Shown: piece by piece, positions 17,711 to 25,917 of the stretch
Layout: each line of letters opens with the position of its first letter
Numbering within the stretch: the first letter of the stretch is position 1
Source: Clostridiales bacterium
Lineage (GTDB): Bacteria; Bacillota; Clostridia; Saccharofermentanales; Saccharofermentanaceae
DNA length: 42,061 nt
Reading direction: 5' to 3'
Assembly: GCA_017615755.1 (NCBI GenBank)
Contig: JAFZZM010000008.1
Span: 1-42,061, forward strand
The notes under the pieces: generated by a model
Told to the model about the DNA's origin: nothing
The model's input: only the letters and a program-made list of their open reading frames with translations
Database searches by the model: none
Translations under genes and position numbers: made by a program

Positions 17711-18529
17711 ATGTCGTATTTGATTCGCCAATTACAAGAGAGAAAGAGATTGTTGGAGGCCTTGGTTTCAAGTATTGAGATCGAACTTCAGAGCCTGCCC
17801 GAGGGAAGCCTCAGGCTTTCAAAGAAGAATGGAGCTACACAGTATTATCAGGTCACGGAAACAGATGGATCAGTGACAAAGAAATATATCAACTCGTCGA
17901 ACCGTGCTTTGGCAAAAGAACTTGCCCAGAAGGGATATGATGTGGAGTTGATCCGAGCTATTGATTCTGAGTTAAAGGCGATTCATCACGTGTTGGCGCA
18001 GGGAAAGATACTCAGTTCTGATGATGTGTTCAAAGAACTGGGTGAGGGGCGCCGTGCTCTGGTGCGTCCGTATCTTCTGGACGATGAGACATATGCTGAA
18101 ATGTGGCAGAGACAATCGTTTGAGGCGAATCCGTTCCACCCGGAGCATCTTATATATCCGACCAAACGCGGTGAGAAGGTAAGGTCGAAGTCTGAGTCGA
18201 TGATTGCAGACATGTATTACGAACTTGATGTTCCGTATCTGTATGATGTTCCTGTAAGTGTTGGGAAAGGCAAGGTGAAGTACGTTGATTTCGTTTTGCT
18301 GCACAAGACTACGCGAAAGATATACTACCACGAGCATCTAGGACGTTTGGATGATCCCGGTTATCGGAAAGAGAGCATGCAGAAACTGGATCTATATCGG
18401 CAGAACGGAATCTATACCGGAAAGAATCTGATCCTGACTCATGAAACAGAAGACAGTCCGCTGAATATGCGGGTGCTTCGGAAAAACACAATGGAACTTT
18501 TCGGAATTTCACAGATTACGAAAAGGTAA
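17711..18529 (+). CDS. Unknown protein with a PD-(D/E)XK nuclease-like C-terminal half
   Basis: Family not recognised by name. The 272 residues begin with a coiled-coil-like, Leu/Glu-rich helix, followed by a strand pair around GATQYYQVTETDGSVTKKYI that resembles a small beta domain. The second half has the order expected of PD-(D/E)XK folds: SKSESMIADMYYEL (acidic helix), then KYVDFVLL with the central Asp, then IYYHEHLGRLDDPGY, where E-H-L-G stands in the E-X-K position, then ILTHET. The usual catalytic Lys is missing, so activity is uncertain. The ATG at 17711 follows AAAGGA; an in-frame ATG 33 bases upstream lacks a ribosome site. It stands alone and faces the next gene. Confidence 0.75.
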   Translation: MSYLIRQLQERKRLLEALVSSIEIELQSLPEGSLRLSKKNGATQYYQVTETDGSVTKKYINSSNRALAKELAQKGYDVELIRAIDSELKAIHHVLAQGKILSSDDVFKELGEGRRALVRPYLLDDETYAEMWQRQSFEANPFHPEHLIYPTKRGEKVRSKSESMIADMYYELDVPYLYDVPVSVGKGKVKYVDFVLLHKTTRKIYYHEHLGRLDDPGYRKESMQKLDLYRQNGIYTGKNLILTHETEDSPLNMRVLRKNTMELFGISQITKR

Positions 18530-18564
18530 CGCTTCCGCTCGAAAAGCACTCCCCCCACGCCTCG

Positions 18565-19725
18565 TCAGGCGTAATTGGACTCGATATACTCGTACACCAT
18601 CTTGGAAACTTCGCCGATGATGTTCTTGGCTGCATTGGCGTCGCCGCTCTCGGTCATGACTGCGAGAACGTAGTCCTCGGTGCCGAAAACGATGGCGAGA
18701 TCATTGTAAGCTCCGTAAGGATCATTAAACCCGACTTTGTGAGCGACTTTGTAACTGCCCGGAACGCCGCCCGGAACACCCCAGTTGTACTCGGTGCTGC
18801 AAAGGTCGTCGATCAGAGGCTGGTACGAATCCGGAGAACCCTTCCAATCGTTGTAAAGGTGCTCGGCGTACTTGGCCAGGTCGAGAGAACTTGTGCGGTT
18901 CTTACCTTGGGATGTATCGCCACGGTAGTTGGTATAAGAAACCTGCGTGCGGTAATCTACTGCCGCACTGATCGGCTTCATAAAGGAGTTGTTGATCTCA
19001 TCGATTCCACCCAGGCGGCGAAGGATCATGTTCGTTCCGCAGTTATCACTGACGGTGATAGAAAGGTGGGACACTTCCTTAAGAGTGAATTCGGTACCGT
19101 CGGCAGAATTCTGGATCGTACCCGTACCACCCTCGAAGTCGCCATCCGGATACTTCTGTGCTTTGTAAGCCATCTTCTCGTCGAGATTCAGCTCGCCGGC
19201 CACGGCCTTCTCATAAAGGAAAGTGTTATAAGCAAGCTTGATGGAACTAGCCGCAACGAAAGGCGTGCGCTCGTTAACCGCGATCATCTCGCCGTTGGCC
19301 ATATTGATATAGCACATGGAATAACGTCCGGACTGCTTGGAGAGGTAATCGCCGACCTTGGTCTGAAGCGTGCTCAGGTTCGCCGCACGTGTCTCGGCAG
19401 AAACAGTCTGCGTTCTCTGCGCAGCTGTAGTCTCGGAAGAAGCAGGTGTCGACTCCGGCGCGATATCCGAACCGGACTGGCTCGGGTCAACTGTAATTAC
19501 GTTTCCGGACTCATCCGTTTCCAAAGCACTTGTTTCAGTTGTTGCCTGTGTTGCTTTGGCAGGTTCCTTATCTTTCTTGGAAAGCAGCATGCTGATAAAA
19601 ACGATATCTGCAATTACGCAGCACATGCAGAGAGCCAGACAGCCGATTACGAAATTTCTTCTCTTGGCTGCATTACGCCGCCGAGAGGATCTGTAGATGT
19701 TATAGTTATTAGAAGAATTCTTCAC
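18565..19725 (-). CDS. Membrane-anchored serine beta-lactamase/penicillin-binding-fold protein
   Basis: 386 residues. The N-terminus is basic, with a membrane segment at about residues 25-48, then a Thr/Ser-rich linker to about 115, then a class A beta-lactamase-like extracellular domain. Catalytic landmarks are Ser160-X-X-Lys163 (in VAASSIKLAY), SDN at 226-228, and HKVG at about 329-332 in place of the usual KTG. The degenerate third motif suggests a D,D-peptidase-like or inactive protein rather than a resistance enzyme. The start codon is GTG, with AAGGAG seven bases upstream. The 5' untranslated region contains a CGCGG/CCGCG hairpin at 19748-19762. Confidence 0.85.
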   Translation of the reverse strand: MKNSSNNYNIYRSSRRRNAAKRRNFVIGCLALCMCCVIADIVFISMLLSKKDKEPAKATQATTETSALETDESGNVITVDPSQSGSDIAPESTPASSETTAAQRTQTVSAETRAANLSTLQTKVGDYLSKQSGRYSMCYINMANGEMIAVNERTPFVAASSIKLAYNTFLYEKAVAGELNLDEKMAYKAQKYPDGDFEGGTGTIQNSADGTEFTLKEVSHLSITVSDNCGTNMILRRLGGIDEINNSFMKPISAAVDYRTQVSYTNYRGDTSQGKNRTSSLDLAKYAEHLYNDWKGSPDSYQPLIDDLCSTEYNWGVPGGVPGSYKVAHKVGFNDPYGAYNDLAIVFGTEDYVLAVMTESGDANAAKNIIGEVSKMVYEYIESNYA

Positions 19726-20037
19726 GATAGATCTCCTTAGTATATGAGGCGCGGAAAACCCGCGTAAAAGCTGTTAAAACCGATAATGTGAACTCAGTAT
19801 ATCATCGCTAAGTTACGATTCCGTTCGCCTATTGTAACAAGACGAATACAAGACTTCAAGTATCAAATACTAAGAAAAACGTCACATTCCAAGCTTTTCG
19901 CAATTATTTACAAAACCAATCCATTGCAACAGAATTACACGCTATCACAACTCTTGCAAAAGCACTTGCGAAATGTTCTGAAAACACATATAAGAAGTTG
20001 CATTTCTCTTGCCCAAACAGCAAACATCAAGGATTTA
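19726..20037. other. Upstream region of the beta-lactamase-fold gene
   Basis: An extended -10 (TGA followed by TATACT, minus strand, 19794-19799) is the likely promoter of the downstream gene, with no clear -35. One AAAAGCACTT motif lies at 19958-19967. A 69-codon plus-strand ORF starting near 19924 has no ribosome site and runs into the palindrome at 20038-20117, so I do not call it. Confidence 0.45.
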
Positions 20038-20117
20038 AAACAGAGAAAGTTTTTTTCGAGCGATTCCGCAGACGCGAAGCGTCGAGGACCTAGCGAAGAA
20101 AAAACTTTTCTCTGTTT
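20038..20117. repeat. 80-bp imperfect palindrome after the GGDEF gene
   Basis: Outer arms begin AAACAGAGAAAG (20038) and end CTTTTCTCTGTTT (20117), continued inward by a T-run/CG and CG/A-run. The centre carries GACGC-GAA-GCGTC (20071-20083). It starts four bases beyond the stop of the minus-strand GGDEF gene and can act as its terminator. The size and nested symmetry also fit a small palindromic repeat element. Confidence 0.6.
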
Positions 20118-20121
20118 CTAT

Positions 20122-21429
20122 TTAAATCTCTAAATTGCTCTGCTCACTGTGTATCTCAGCCGAACGCACGGTGTCCTGCAGGGAAACGGTGGGCTCGGTG
20201 CGTGTCGCAAATCCGGTCAGTACGCGCAGCGGAATACCGTTAACGGTCACGCCCGGGAACTGGCATTTGCAGATGTTCATGAAAGCCTCGGCTTTCTCCT
20301 TTTCCGTGTCGGGAAGAAGGACGATGAATTCGTCACTGCCCCAACGTGCAACGATACCGTTATCCTTAATGGCCTTGCTGATGATCTCGGCGACCTTGCA
20401 AAGGAGGCTGTCACCGGTCGAACGGCCATAGTTTTCATTGATCTGGTGCATGCCCTTGATGTCTGCCACGATGATGCTGTACGGGCAGCGCGCTTCACGC
20501 TCGGCCTGTTCAAAAACATCCTCCACATAGACACGGTTGAAAAGCTTGGTCAACGGGTCGTGGTAACTCAGGAACAGATTCTTGCTCTGCGCCTGCTTCA
20601 AAGCCGTGATGTTGTTGACAAAACAGGACACGCCCATGATCTTCTTGTCCTCGTCCAGAAGAGGTGCGAAGTAGGTCTGCCAGTATGATGCGGTCTGGTC
20701 ATTGTCGCCGTATTTTTCGATATGCGAATGGTATTCACCACTCAGCGCCTGCTCCAGGTATTCCTTGAGCTGCGCCTTGATATCGGGATCCGTCACTACA
20801 TCCAGGATCGAATCGCCGACCTGGATCTCCTTCTTCCAAAGACGAAGCGAAGAGTACTTGGCACGCTTGTTAAAAGACGTATAGCGCAGCTCGGTATCCA
20901 GCGTGTACACGATCATGTCCGGCACGGTCTCGATCATGGACTTCTCGATCGTTTCCCAGTACTTCGCCTGGTTCTCCGATTTCTCCTTCGCCTGGACCAT
21001 GTGATAGGAATTCGCGAACTGCGAACAGAACAGGCGGTACAGAATTATCGAGAGTATGATCGCAAACAGAAAATCCTTGATGAAAAAGATGTGCAGCGTC
21101 TTGGTGCCGATGCCCATGATGTTGGCCACGATCGTGTCGGAGATCGCGATCCACACAAGCGTGACAAGAAGGAAAAACAGCGCAGACAGGAAACTGCTGC
21201 GGATAAAGGGCAGGGAGATCCGCTGCCATACGGACATCTTTTTCTCGGCCGAGGTAAAAGTACTTCCCGGGGCGACGTCTTCGGGATTGTCTTCTGAAGA
21301 AGCCTGCGTAGCGGGCCGGGCTCCGGGAATGGCGTCCTCACGCTGGGAACCGGTCTTGGCATAGACGGGATTTGCCTCCGTTATGCCGGCCTCCTCCTGC
21401 AGTTTTTTAACATCATCCTTGTAACCCAT
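20122..21429 (-). CDS. Membrane PAS-GGDEF protein (GSDEF variant)
   Basis: 435 residues. A cytoplasmic N-terminus of about 70 residues is followed by two membrane segments (about 73-97 and 108-132), a PAS-like sensor domain (about 160-275) beginning TVPDMIVYTLDTELRYTSFNKRAK, and a GGDEF domain from DPLTKLFNRVYVED. The active-site loop reads RWGSDEFIVLL, so the second Gly of GGDEF is Ser. Some variant loops still make cyclic di-GMP; others only bind nucleotide. No RXXD inhibitory site is evident. An extended -10 (TGG followed by TATAAT, 21494-21499 minus) is the likely promoter, divergent from scfA. Confidence 0.88.
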   Translation of the reverse strand: MGYKDDVKKLQEEAGITEANPVYAKTGSQREDAIPGARPATQASSEDNPEDVAPGSTFTSAEKKMSVWQRISLPFIRSSFLSALFFLLVTLVWIAISDTIVANIMGIGTKTLHIFFIKDFLFAIILSIILYRLFCSQFANSYHMVQAKEKSENQAKYWETIEKSMIETVPDMIVYTLDTELRYTSFNKRAKYSSLRLWKKEIQVGDSILDVVTDPDIKAQLKEYLEQALSGEYHSHIEKYGDNDQTASYWQTYFAPLLDEDKKIMGVSCFVNNITALKQAQSKNLFLSYHDPLTKLFNRVYVEDVFEQAEREARCPYSIIVADIKGMHQINENYGRSTGDSLLCKVAEIISKAIKDNGIVARWGSDEFIVLLPDTEKEKAEAFMNICKCQFPGVTVNGIPLRVLTGFATRTEPTVSLQDTVRSAEIHSEQSNLEI

Positions 21430-21493
21430 TTTTTACCTCGTTTTATGTGCAAACTGCCATCGCAAAAGCACGGCAGAACCAGTCACTATGTCG

Positions 21494-21499
21494 ATTATA
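21494..21499 (-). promoter_or_regulatory. Extended -10 promoter of the PAS-GGDEF gene
   Basis: Minus-strand TGG immediately followed by a perfect TATAAT, i.e. an extended -10, without a clear -35. It lies about 65 bases upstream of the start codon and is divergent from the scfA promoter. Confidence 0.55.
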
Positions 21500-21515
21500 C
21501 CATGTTGCGCGAATA

Positions 21516-21544
21516 TTGACACTAGAGGTGCTGTCTGCTATTAT
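21516..21544 (+). promoter_or_regulatory. scfA promoter
   Basis: TTGACA (21516-21521), exactly 17 bases, TATTAT (21539-21544): 6/6 and 5/6 to consensus. This is the strongest promoter I see in the window. It places the start about 26 bases before the scfA ATG and fits high expression of a small peptide precursor. Confidence 0.85.
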
Positions 21545-21577
21545 TCTTGGTAGTTTATAAGAAAGAGGTACACTTTC

Positions 21578-21724
21578 ATGGAACATATCAAGACGATTGA
21601 AACACGTAACCTTTGCGAGAGCGCTAAGAACGGCGGTTGCGGCGAGTGCCAGACATCCTGCCAGTCTGCTTGCAAGACTTCCTGCGGTATCGCAAACCAG
21701 CAGTGCGAGAACAAGAATAAGTAA
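21578..21724 (+). CDS. scfA: SCIFF ranthipeptide precursor (six Cys in forty-five), variant
   Basis: A 48-residue ribosomally made peptide precursor, recognised by the block GCGECQTSCQSACKTSC and its position just before the radical-SAM maturase. Cysteines are at 13, 21, 24, 28, 32, 36 and 43. The last six match the family spacing exactly, and Cys13 is extra. The leader reads MEHIKTIETRNL, close to the usual MKHIKTLNT type. In the characterised clostridial homologue CteA the maturase joins Cys32 to Thr37; here residue 37 is Gly (CGIANQQC). AGAGGT precedes the ATG at good spacing. The mature product's function is unknown; related peptides have been linked to quorum sensing in clostridia. Confidence 0.93.
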   Translation: MEHIKTIETRNLCESAKNGGCGECQTSCQSACKTSCGIANQQCENKNK

Positions 21725-21756
21725 TTCTTGTTGCGCACATCAAACGAGAATAAATC

Positions 21757-21798
21757 GCTGTCTTTGTTTTCCATTTTGTGACGAAGACAGCTTTTTTT
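21757..21798 (+). terminator. Attenuating terminator between scfA and scfB
   Basis: Stem GCTGTCTT (21757-21764) and AAGACAGC (21784-21791), 19-base loop, then seven T. It lies 32 bases after the peptide stop and 20 bases before the maturase start. With no separate scfB promoter visible, it would let the peptide be made in excess over the enzyme. Confidence 0.8.
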
Positions 21799-21817
21799 CG
21801 CTAAAGGAAGGATAACC

Positions 21818-23266
21818 ATGATACATCAATATAAACTTGGCGGATACAATATCGTGCTGGACGTCTGCTCCGGTGCTTTGCACGTCGTAGATGACGTAAC
21901 ATACGACATTATCGCGGAGATAGATAAGATCTACACGCATCAGGAAGAACTCAATTCCGCAAACGACGGAAAATCGGCCGGCATGATCGACATCGAGACA
22001 CTGATCGACCGCATCCCGTATACGATTGGAAAGAAATACGAGAGCACCGACCCGAAGGAGATTGAGGAGTGCTTTACACAGGTCCGCGAACTCGAAAAGG
22101 CCGGGAAGCTTTTTACGAAGGACACCTACGAGCCGATGGCCGGAGACCTGAAGGCGAAGACGTCCGGCGTGGTAAAAGCACTTTGCCTGCACATCGCGCA
22201 TACCTGTAATTTGAATTGTTCCTACTGCTTCGCTTCCCAGGGCAAGTACCATGGTGAGCGCGCAGTGATGAGTTTCGAAGTCGGCAAGCGTGCACTGGAT
22301 TTTCTTGTTGAGAATTCCGGAACGCGCCGCAACCTCGAAGTCGACTTTTTCGGCGGCGAGCCGCTCATGAATTTTCAGGTCGTAAAAGACCTCGTTGCCT
22401 ATGCCCGTTCGATCGAAAAAGAGAAGGGCAAGAATTTCCGTTTCACACTGACGACAAACGGCGTACTTGTGGACGACGACGTCATCGAGTTTGCAAACAA
22501 AGAATGCAGCAATGTAGTGCTTTCACTGGATGGAAGAAAAGAGATCCACGACCGTTTCCGTGTGGACTTTGCAGGTAACGGCAGCTGGGAGAAGATCGTT
22601 CCGAAATTCCAGAAGTTCGTCGAAGCCCGTGGCGGCAAGAATTATTACATGCGTGGCACATTTACCCACGCCAATCCGGACTTCCTCGAGGACATCAAGG
22701 TCATGCTGGATCTCGGCTTTTCGGAGCTCAGCATGGAACCGGTCGTTTGCGCAGAAGATGATCCGTCACGTCTGACTGAAGAAGACCTGCCGATCGTACT
22801 TGATCAGTACGAAAAACTGGCCGAACTCATGATCGAGCGCGACAAGGAAGGCAAGCCTTTTACGTTCTACCATTACATGATCGATCTCAAGGGCGGCCCG
22901 TGCATCTACAAGAGAATTTCCGGATGCGGATCCGGAACAGAATACATGGCCGTTACTCCGTGGGGCGACCTGTATCCTTGCCACCAGTTTGTCGGCGAGA
23001 AGAAGTTCCTGCTCGGCAACATTTTTGACGGTGTGAAGAACACTGCGGTGCAGGACGATTTTGCATCCTGCAATGTATACGCAAGAGAAGAGTGCAGAAA
23101 CTGCTGGGCGCGTCTTTACTGCTCCGGCGGCTGCGCGGCAAACGCCTACCACGCAACGGGTTCCGTGCGCGGTGTGTATAAGTACGGCTGTGAGCTTTTT
23201 AAGAAGAGGATCGAGTGCGCCCTGATGGTCGCGATCCACAGAGAGTTTGAAGGCACGGGCGAGTAA
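21818..23266 (+). CDS. scfB: SCIFF peptide thioether-forming radical-SAM maturase
   Basis: A 482-residue radical-SAM/SPASM enzyme that forms Cys-to-Thr thioether cross-links in ScfA. The N-terminal 120 residues form the peptide-binding RRE-like region (MIHQYKLGGYNIVLDVCSG). The radical-SAM cluster cysteines are Cys130, Cys134 and Cys137 in CNLNCSYCF. FFGGEPLMNF is the SAM-binding motif. The C-terminal SPASM part holds the auxiliary-cluster cysteines, including CGSGTEYMAVTPWGDLYPCH and CRNCWARLYCSGGCAANAY. AAGGAAGG precedes the ATG. It is read through the terminator that follows scfA and is probably co-transcribed with the decarboxylase 55 bases downstream. Confidence 0.96.
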   Translation: MIHQYKLGGYNIVLDVCSGALHVVDDVTYDIIAEIDKIYTHQEELNSANDGKSAGMIDIETLIDRIPYTIGKKYESTDPKEIEECFTQVRELEKAGKLFTKDTYEPMAGDLKAKTSGVVKALCLHIAHTCNLNCSYCFASQGKYHGERAVMSFEVGKRALDFLVENSGTRRNLEVDFFGGEPLMNFQVVKDLVAYARSIEKEKGKNFRFTLTTNGVLVDDDVIEFANKECSNVVLSLDGRKEIHDRFRVDFAGNGSWEKIVPKFQKFVEARGGKNYYMRGTFTHANPDFLEDIKVMLDLGFSELSMEPVVCAEDDPSRLTEEDLPIVLDQYEKLAELMIERDKEGKPFTFYHYMIDLKGGPCIYKRISGCGSGTEYMAVTPWGDLYPCHQFVGEKKFLLGNIFDGVKNTAVQDDFASCNVYAREECRNCWARLYCSGGCAANAYHATGSVRGVYKYGCELFKKRIECALMVAIHREFEGTGE

Positions 23267-23321
23267 TCGGCCGGCGCTTCTTGTCCCGGTCCCGACTCGA
23301 TTTCGAATGGAGGTGAATGCG

Positions 23322-24767
23322 TTGAACACGCCGATCTGCGATTTTGTAGAACACTACGTACGAAGTGGCGCGGTCCGCATGCACATGCCCGGGCACAAAG
23401 GCCATAGCGATGCCCGATCGCAGCTTCCTGTCGAAGCCTACGACATCACCGAGATCGAGGGCGCGGACGAGCTGTTCCACGCAAAAGGGATCATCGCGGA
23501 GAGCGAGCAAAACGCATCCGATCTGTTCGGCTGCGATACTTATTATTCCACCGAAGGCGCATCGCTGACCATCCGCGCGATGCTGTATCTGTGCTGCACT
23601 CGTGCAAACTCCGAATTCAAAAGCACTTGCGCCGGTTCTTCTTCGTCCCGTCCTTGGGTGCTGGCGGCGAGAAATATCCATCAGTCTTTTGTTTCGGCAG
23701 CGGCCCTTCTGGATCTGGATGTGACATGGATCTTTTCGAAAACCTCGTCACTTCTTTCCATGGATCTGTCTGCGGAAGAGGTGCGGGAAGAACTCCGGAG
23801 TGCAAAAGAAAACGGGCAAAAACTGCCTTGCTGTGTATACCTGACATCCCCGGATTATCTGGGACATATCCTGCCTATCGGAGACATAGCGGAAGTATGC
23901 CATGAATACGGCGTTCCGCTTGTAGTCGACAATGCGCATGGTGCGTATCTGAAGTTTCTGGAAGAATCACTTCATCCGATCGATCTTGGCGCGGATCTGT
24001 GCTGCGATTCGGCGCACAAAACACTCCCGGTACTGACCGGTGGAGCATATCTGCACGTGTCGCCGGCGGCGAAAGAAAAGTATGCGATTACTAAAGAGAA
24101 AGTGAAGCAGGCCTTGCATCTTTTTGCATCGACAAGTCCGTCCTGGTTGATACTTCAATCCCTCGACCGCGTGAACAAGATTCTGACGGAGGACTTCCGC
24201 TCCCGTCTTTTGGAAATCTGTGGTGAAGTTTTTGCTCTGAAAACGATTCTCCGGGAACGTGGATTCAAGCTCTTCGGGGAGGAGCCGCTGAAGATCACGA
24301 TCCAGCCACGTTCATACGGTTACACCGGATCGGAATTGGCTGCGATCTTACGACAGAATGGAAAGTCGAAACCGATCGAAGCGGAGTTCGCCGATATGGA
24401 CTCGATCGTCCTGATGGTCTCTGTCAATACAACTAAAGAAGAAATGCAGGCGCTGAAAGAAGCACTGCTCGCTGTCTCCGGGAAGGAAACGGAAGCAGAA
24501 GGGGAAAACAGTGCAAACAAGAACACGCAGGCACCACTTCCGACGCTTCGGCCGAAGCAGGTGATGCGCATCCGCGAAGCCTGCTTTGCACCGTTTGAAA
24601 CAGTCCCGCTGGAAAAGGCGGAAGGCCGCATCGCACACATGTTTCCGGCATCGTGCCCGCCGGCTGTGCCGATCGTGGTTTGCGGCGAAAAAATAGAGGC
24701 AGAAGAAATCTCCTGCCTCCACTTCTATGGGTACAATTTCTGTCAAGTCGTGGCAGATCAGCCCTGA
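23322..24767 (+). CDS. Orn/Lys/Arg-type PLP-dependent decarboxylase
   Basis: A 481-residue fold-type I PLP enzyme of the short Bacillota lysine/arginine/ornithine decarboxylase family, producing polyamine precursors by decarboxylation. Landmarks: the N-terminal MHMPGHKGH; DITEIEGADELFHAKG; YYSTEGASLTIRAML in the cofactor-phosphate region; DNAHGAYL with the PLP-nitrogen aspartate; and SAHKTLPVLTGGAYL with the Schiff-base lysine. I choose TTG at 23322 because GGAGGT lies seven bases upstream; an in-frame ATG at 23307 would place the ribosome site inside the gene. Exact substrate cannot be read from sequence. Its 3' end overlaps the convergent small membrane-protein gene by ten bases. Confidence 0.88.
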   Translation: MNTPICDFVEHYVRSGAVRMHMPGHKGHSDARSQLPVEAYDITEIEGADELFHAKGIIAESEQNASDLFGCDTYYSTEGASLTIRAMLYLCCTRANSEFKSTCAGSSSSRPWVLAARNIHQSFVSAAALLDLDVTWIFSKTSSLLSMDLSAEEVREELRSAKENGQKLPCCVYLTSPDYLGHILPIGDIAEVCHEYGVPLVVDNAHGAYLKFLEESLHPIDLGADLCCDSAHKTLPVLTGGAYLHVSPAAKEKYAITKEKVKQALHLFASTSPSWLILQSLDRVNKILTEDFRSRLLEICGEVFALKTILRERGFKLFGEEPLKITIQPRSYGYTGSELAAILRQNGKSKPIEAEFADMDSIVLMVSVNTTKEEMQALKEALLAVSGKETEAEGENSANKNTQAPLPTLRPKQVMRIREACFAPFETVPLEKAEGRIAHMFPASCPPAVPIVVCGEKIEAEEISCLHFYGYNFCQVVADQP

Positions 24768-24985
24768 CTTGTACTGTTCGTGATCTCTTTTCCGAAACAG
24801 GTAACGGAATATCCTTCCTTGTAGTATTCGGTGTTGTTGATCTTCTCGTGATAGATCGTGATCTCATAGACCAAAGACTTGTATGTCTTCGTGCTATCTT
24901 TTCCGCCGGTAATCTTGTATGGAACAAGAGCCGCAGCCAGCAGAATAATGATCACGATGATGACCCAAAATGTCTTCTTCTTCAT
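24758..24985 (-). CDS. Small single-span membrane protein, unknown
   Basis: 75 residues: KKK at the N-terminus, one strong membrane helix (FWVIIVIIILLAAALVPY), then an extracytoplasmic tail of about 50 residues with EITIYHEKINNTEYYKEG and a single late Cys. No recognised domain. The ATG at 24985 follows GGGAAAG; the longer ORF starting nine codons upstream lacks a ribosome site. It is expressed from an extended -10 promoter at 25022-25030. Confidence 0.7.
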   Translation of the reverse strand: MKKKTFWVIIVIIILLAAALVPYKITGGKDSTKTYKSLVYEITIYHEKINNTEYYKEGYSVTCFGKEITNSTSQG

Positions 24986-25021
24986 TATTCTTTCCCAACC
25001 TTTCCTAAACACACTAGGGGC

Positions 25022-25050
25022 ATTATAGCATTATTAAGTGTTTCTGTGTA
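25022..25050 (-). promoter_or_regulatory. Promoter of the small membrane protein
   Basis: Minus-strand TGCTATAAT (25022-25030) is a perfect extended -10, with TACACA 17 bases upstream of TATAAT. The untranslated leader would be about 30 bases. Confidence 0.65.
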
Positions 25051-25128
25051 GACGATATGGAAAAAAACTTGCAGGGTCTTCCGAATTTTATGTGGTTTTT
25101 GCCTGAAACGGGAAACGTAATTTCGGGA

Positions 25129-25917
25129 TCAGAAGACGATCTGGTACAAAATTGCATATAGTTCTCGCAGATAGTTGCAGGGCAGAAGCCATAGCGGCGT
25201 GTCTGCGCCTTCGGTTCCGCAAGGAATATCGAGCGACTCTGCGATCATGTGCGCACGGAATTCGTGCCAGCTGTTGGTGACCAGGATGATCGTGTCGCCC
25301 AGACCTTCGCGATCCATGATCTCTTTACTGAACTGAAGGTTTTCGCGTGTTGTGGTGGAACGGTCCTCCTGATAGATCCGCTCCGGCGCGATGCCCATGC
25401 GGGTCAGTTCGCGGTACATGCATTCGGCCTCGGATATGGATTCGTCCGGACCCTGACCGCCGGACACGATGCAGACGCACTCCGGATGTTCTGAAAGATA
25501 ATCATACGCAGTCTGAATACGTTCGGAAAGCAGAAGGCTTGGCGCGCCGTTTCTGACCTGACAGCCCAGAACGACCACGACCGGCGGCGTATCCGACTCA
25601 GGCGCATCGCGGTGCGCATAGCGTACCATGAAGATGGTTTCCGTCATTGCGGTAAGGAATATCAGTACAGCAAGCACGCATGCCAGAAGAATGGCCACAC
25701 GGCTTCCGCCGCCTTTTTGCCAAAGAAGCGTGCAGCGCTGATGGATACGTGGCTGAAAAAGCGCATAGCAGATCGCAATAAGGCACAGGACGATGCCCGT
25801 AATGCCACCGATCTTCGAAGCGGCCGAGACCGACAGGACGGCCAGAACATCGAGTAAAAGGATCAGGGCCAGAATAAGAAGCATGGCCCGGAAAATAATA
25901 TTACCAATACTATGCAT
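25129..25917 (-). CDS. YdcF/ElyC-like DUF218 membrane protein
   Basis: 262 residues. Three hydrophobic segments in the first 100 residues are followed by a Rossmann-like DUF218 domain with the typical motifs VVVLGCQVRNGAPS, LLSERIQTAYDYL, CIVSGGQGPDESISEA, STTTRENLQFS and ILVTNSWHEFRA. The conserved acidic and Asn/Ser residues are all present. Members (SanA, ElyC, YdcF) are linked to envelope integrity and lipid-carrier handling, but the biochemical activity is unsettled. It is divergent from the esterase gene at 26136. Confidence 0.9.
   Translation of the reverse strand: MHSIGNIIFRAMLLILALILLLDVLAVLSVSAASKIGGITGIVLCLIAICYALFQPRIHQRCTLLWQKGGGSRVAILLACVLAVLIFLTAMTETIFMVRYAHRDAPESDTPPVVVVLGCQVRNGAPSLLLSERIQTAYDYLSEHPECVCIVSGGQGPDESISEAECMYRELTRMGIAPERIYQEDRSTTTRENLQFSKEIMDREGLGDTIILVTNSWHEFRAHMIAESLDIPCGTEGADTPLWLLPCNYLRELYAILYQIVF

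Noticed and set aside
18556..18571. ACGCCTGACGAGGCGT hairpin as terminator of the beta-lactamase-fold gene
   Set aside because: It overlaps the stop codon and is followed by a G-run rather than T.
19924..20133. 69-codon plus-strand ORF
   Set aside because: No ribosome site; it runs through the palindrome at 20038-20117.
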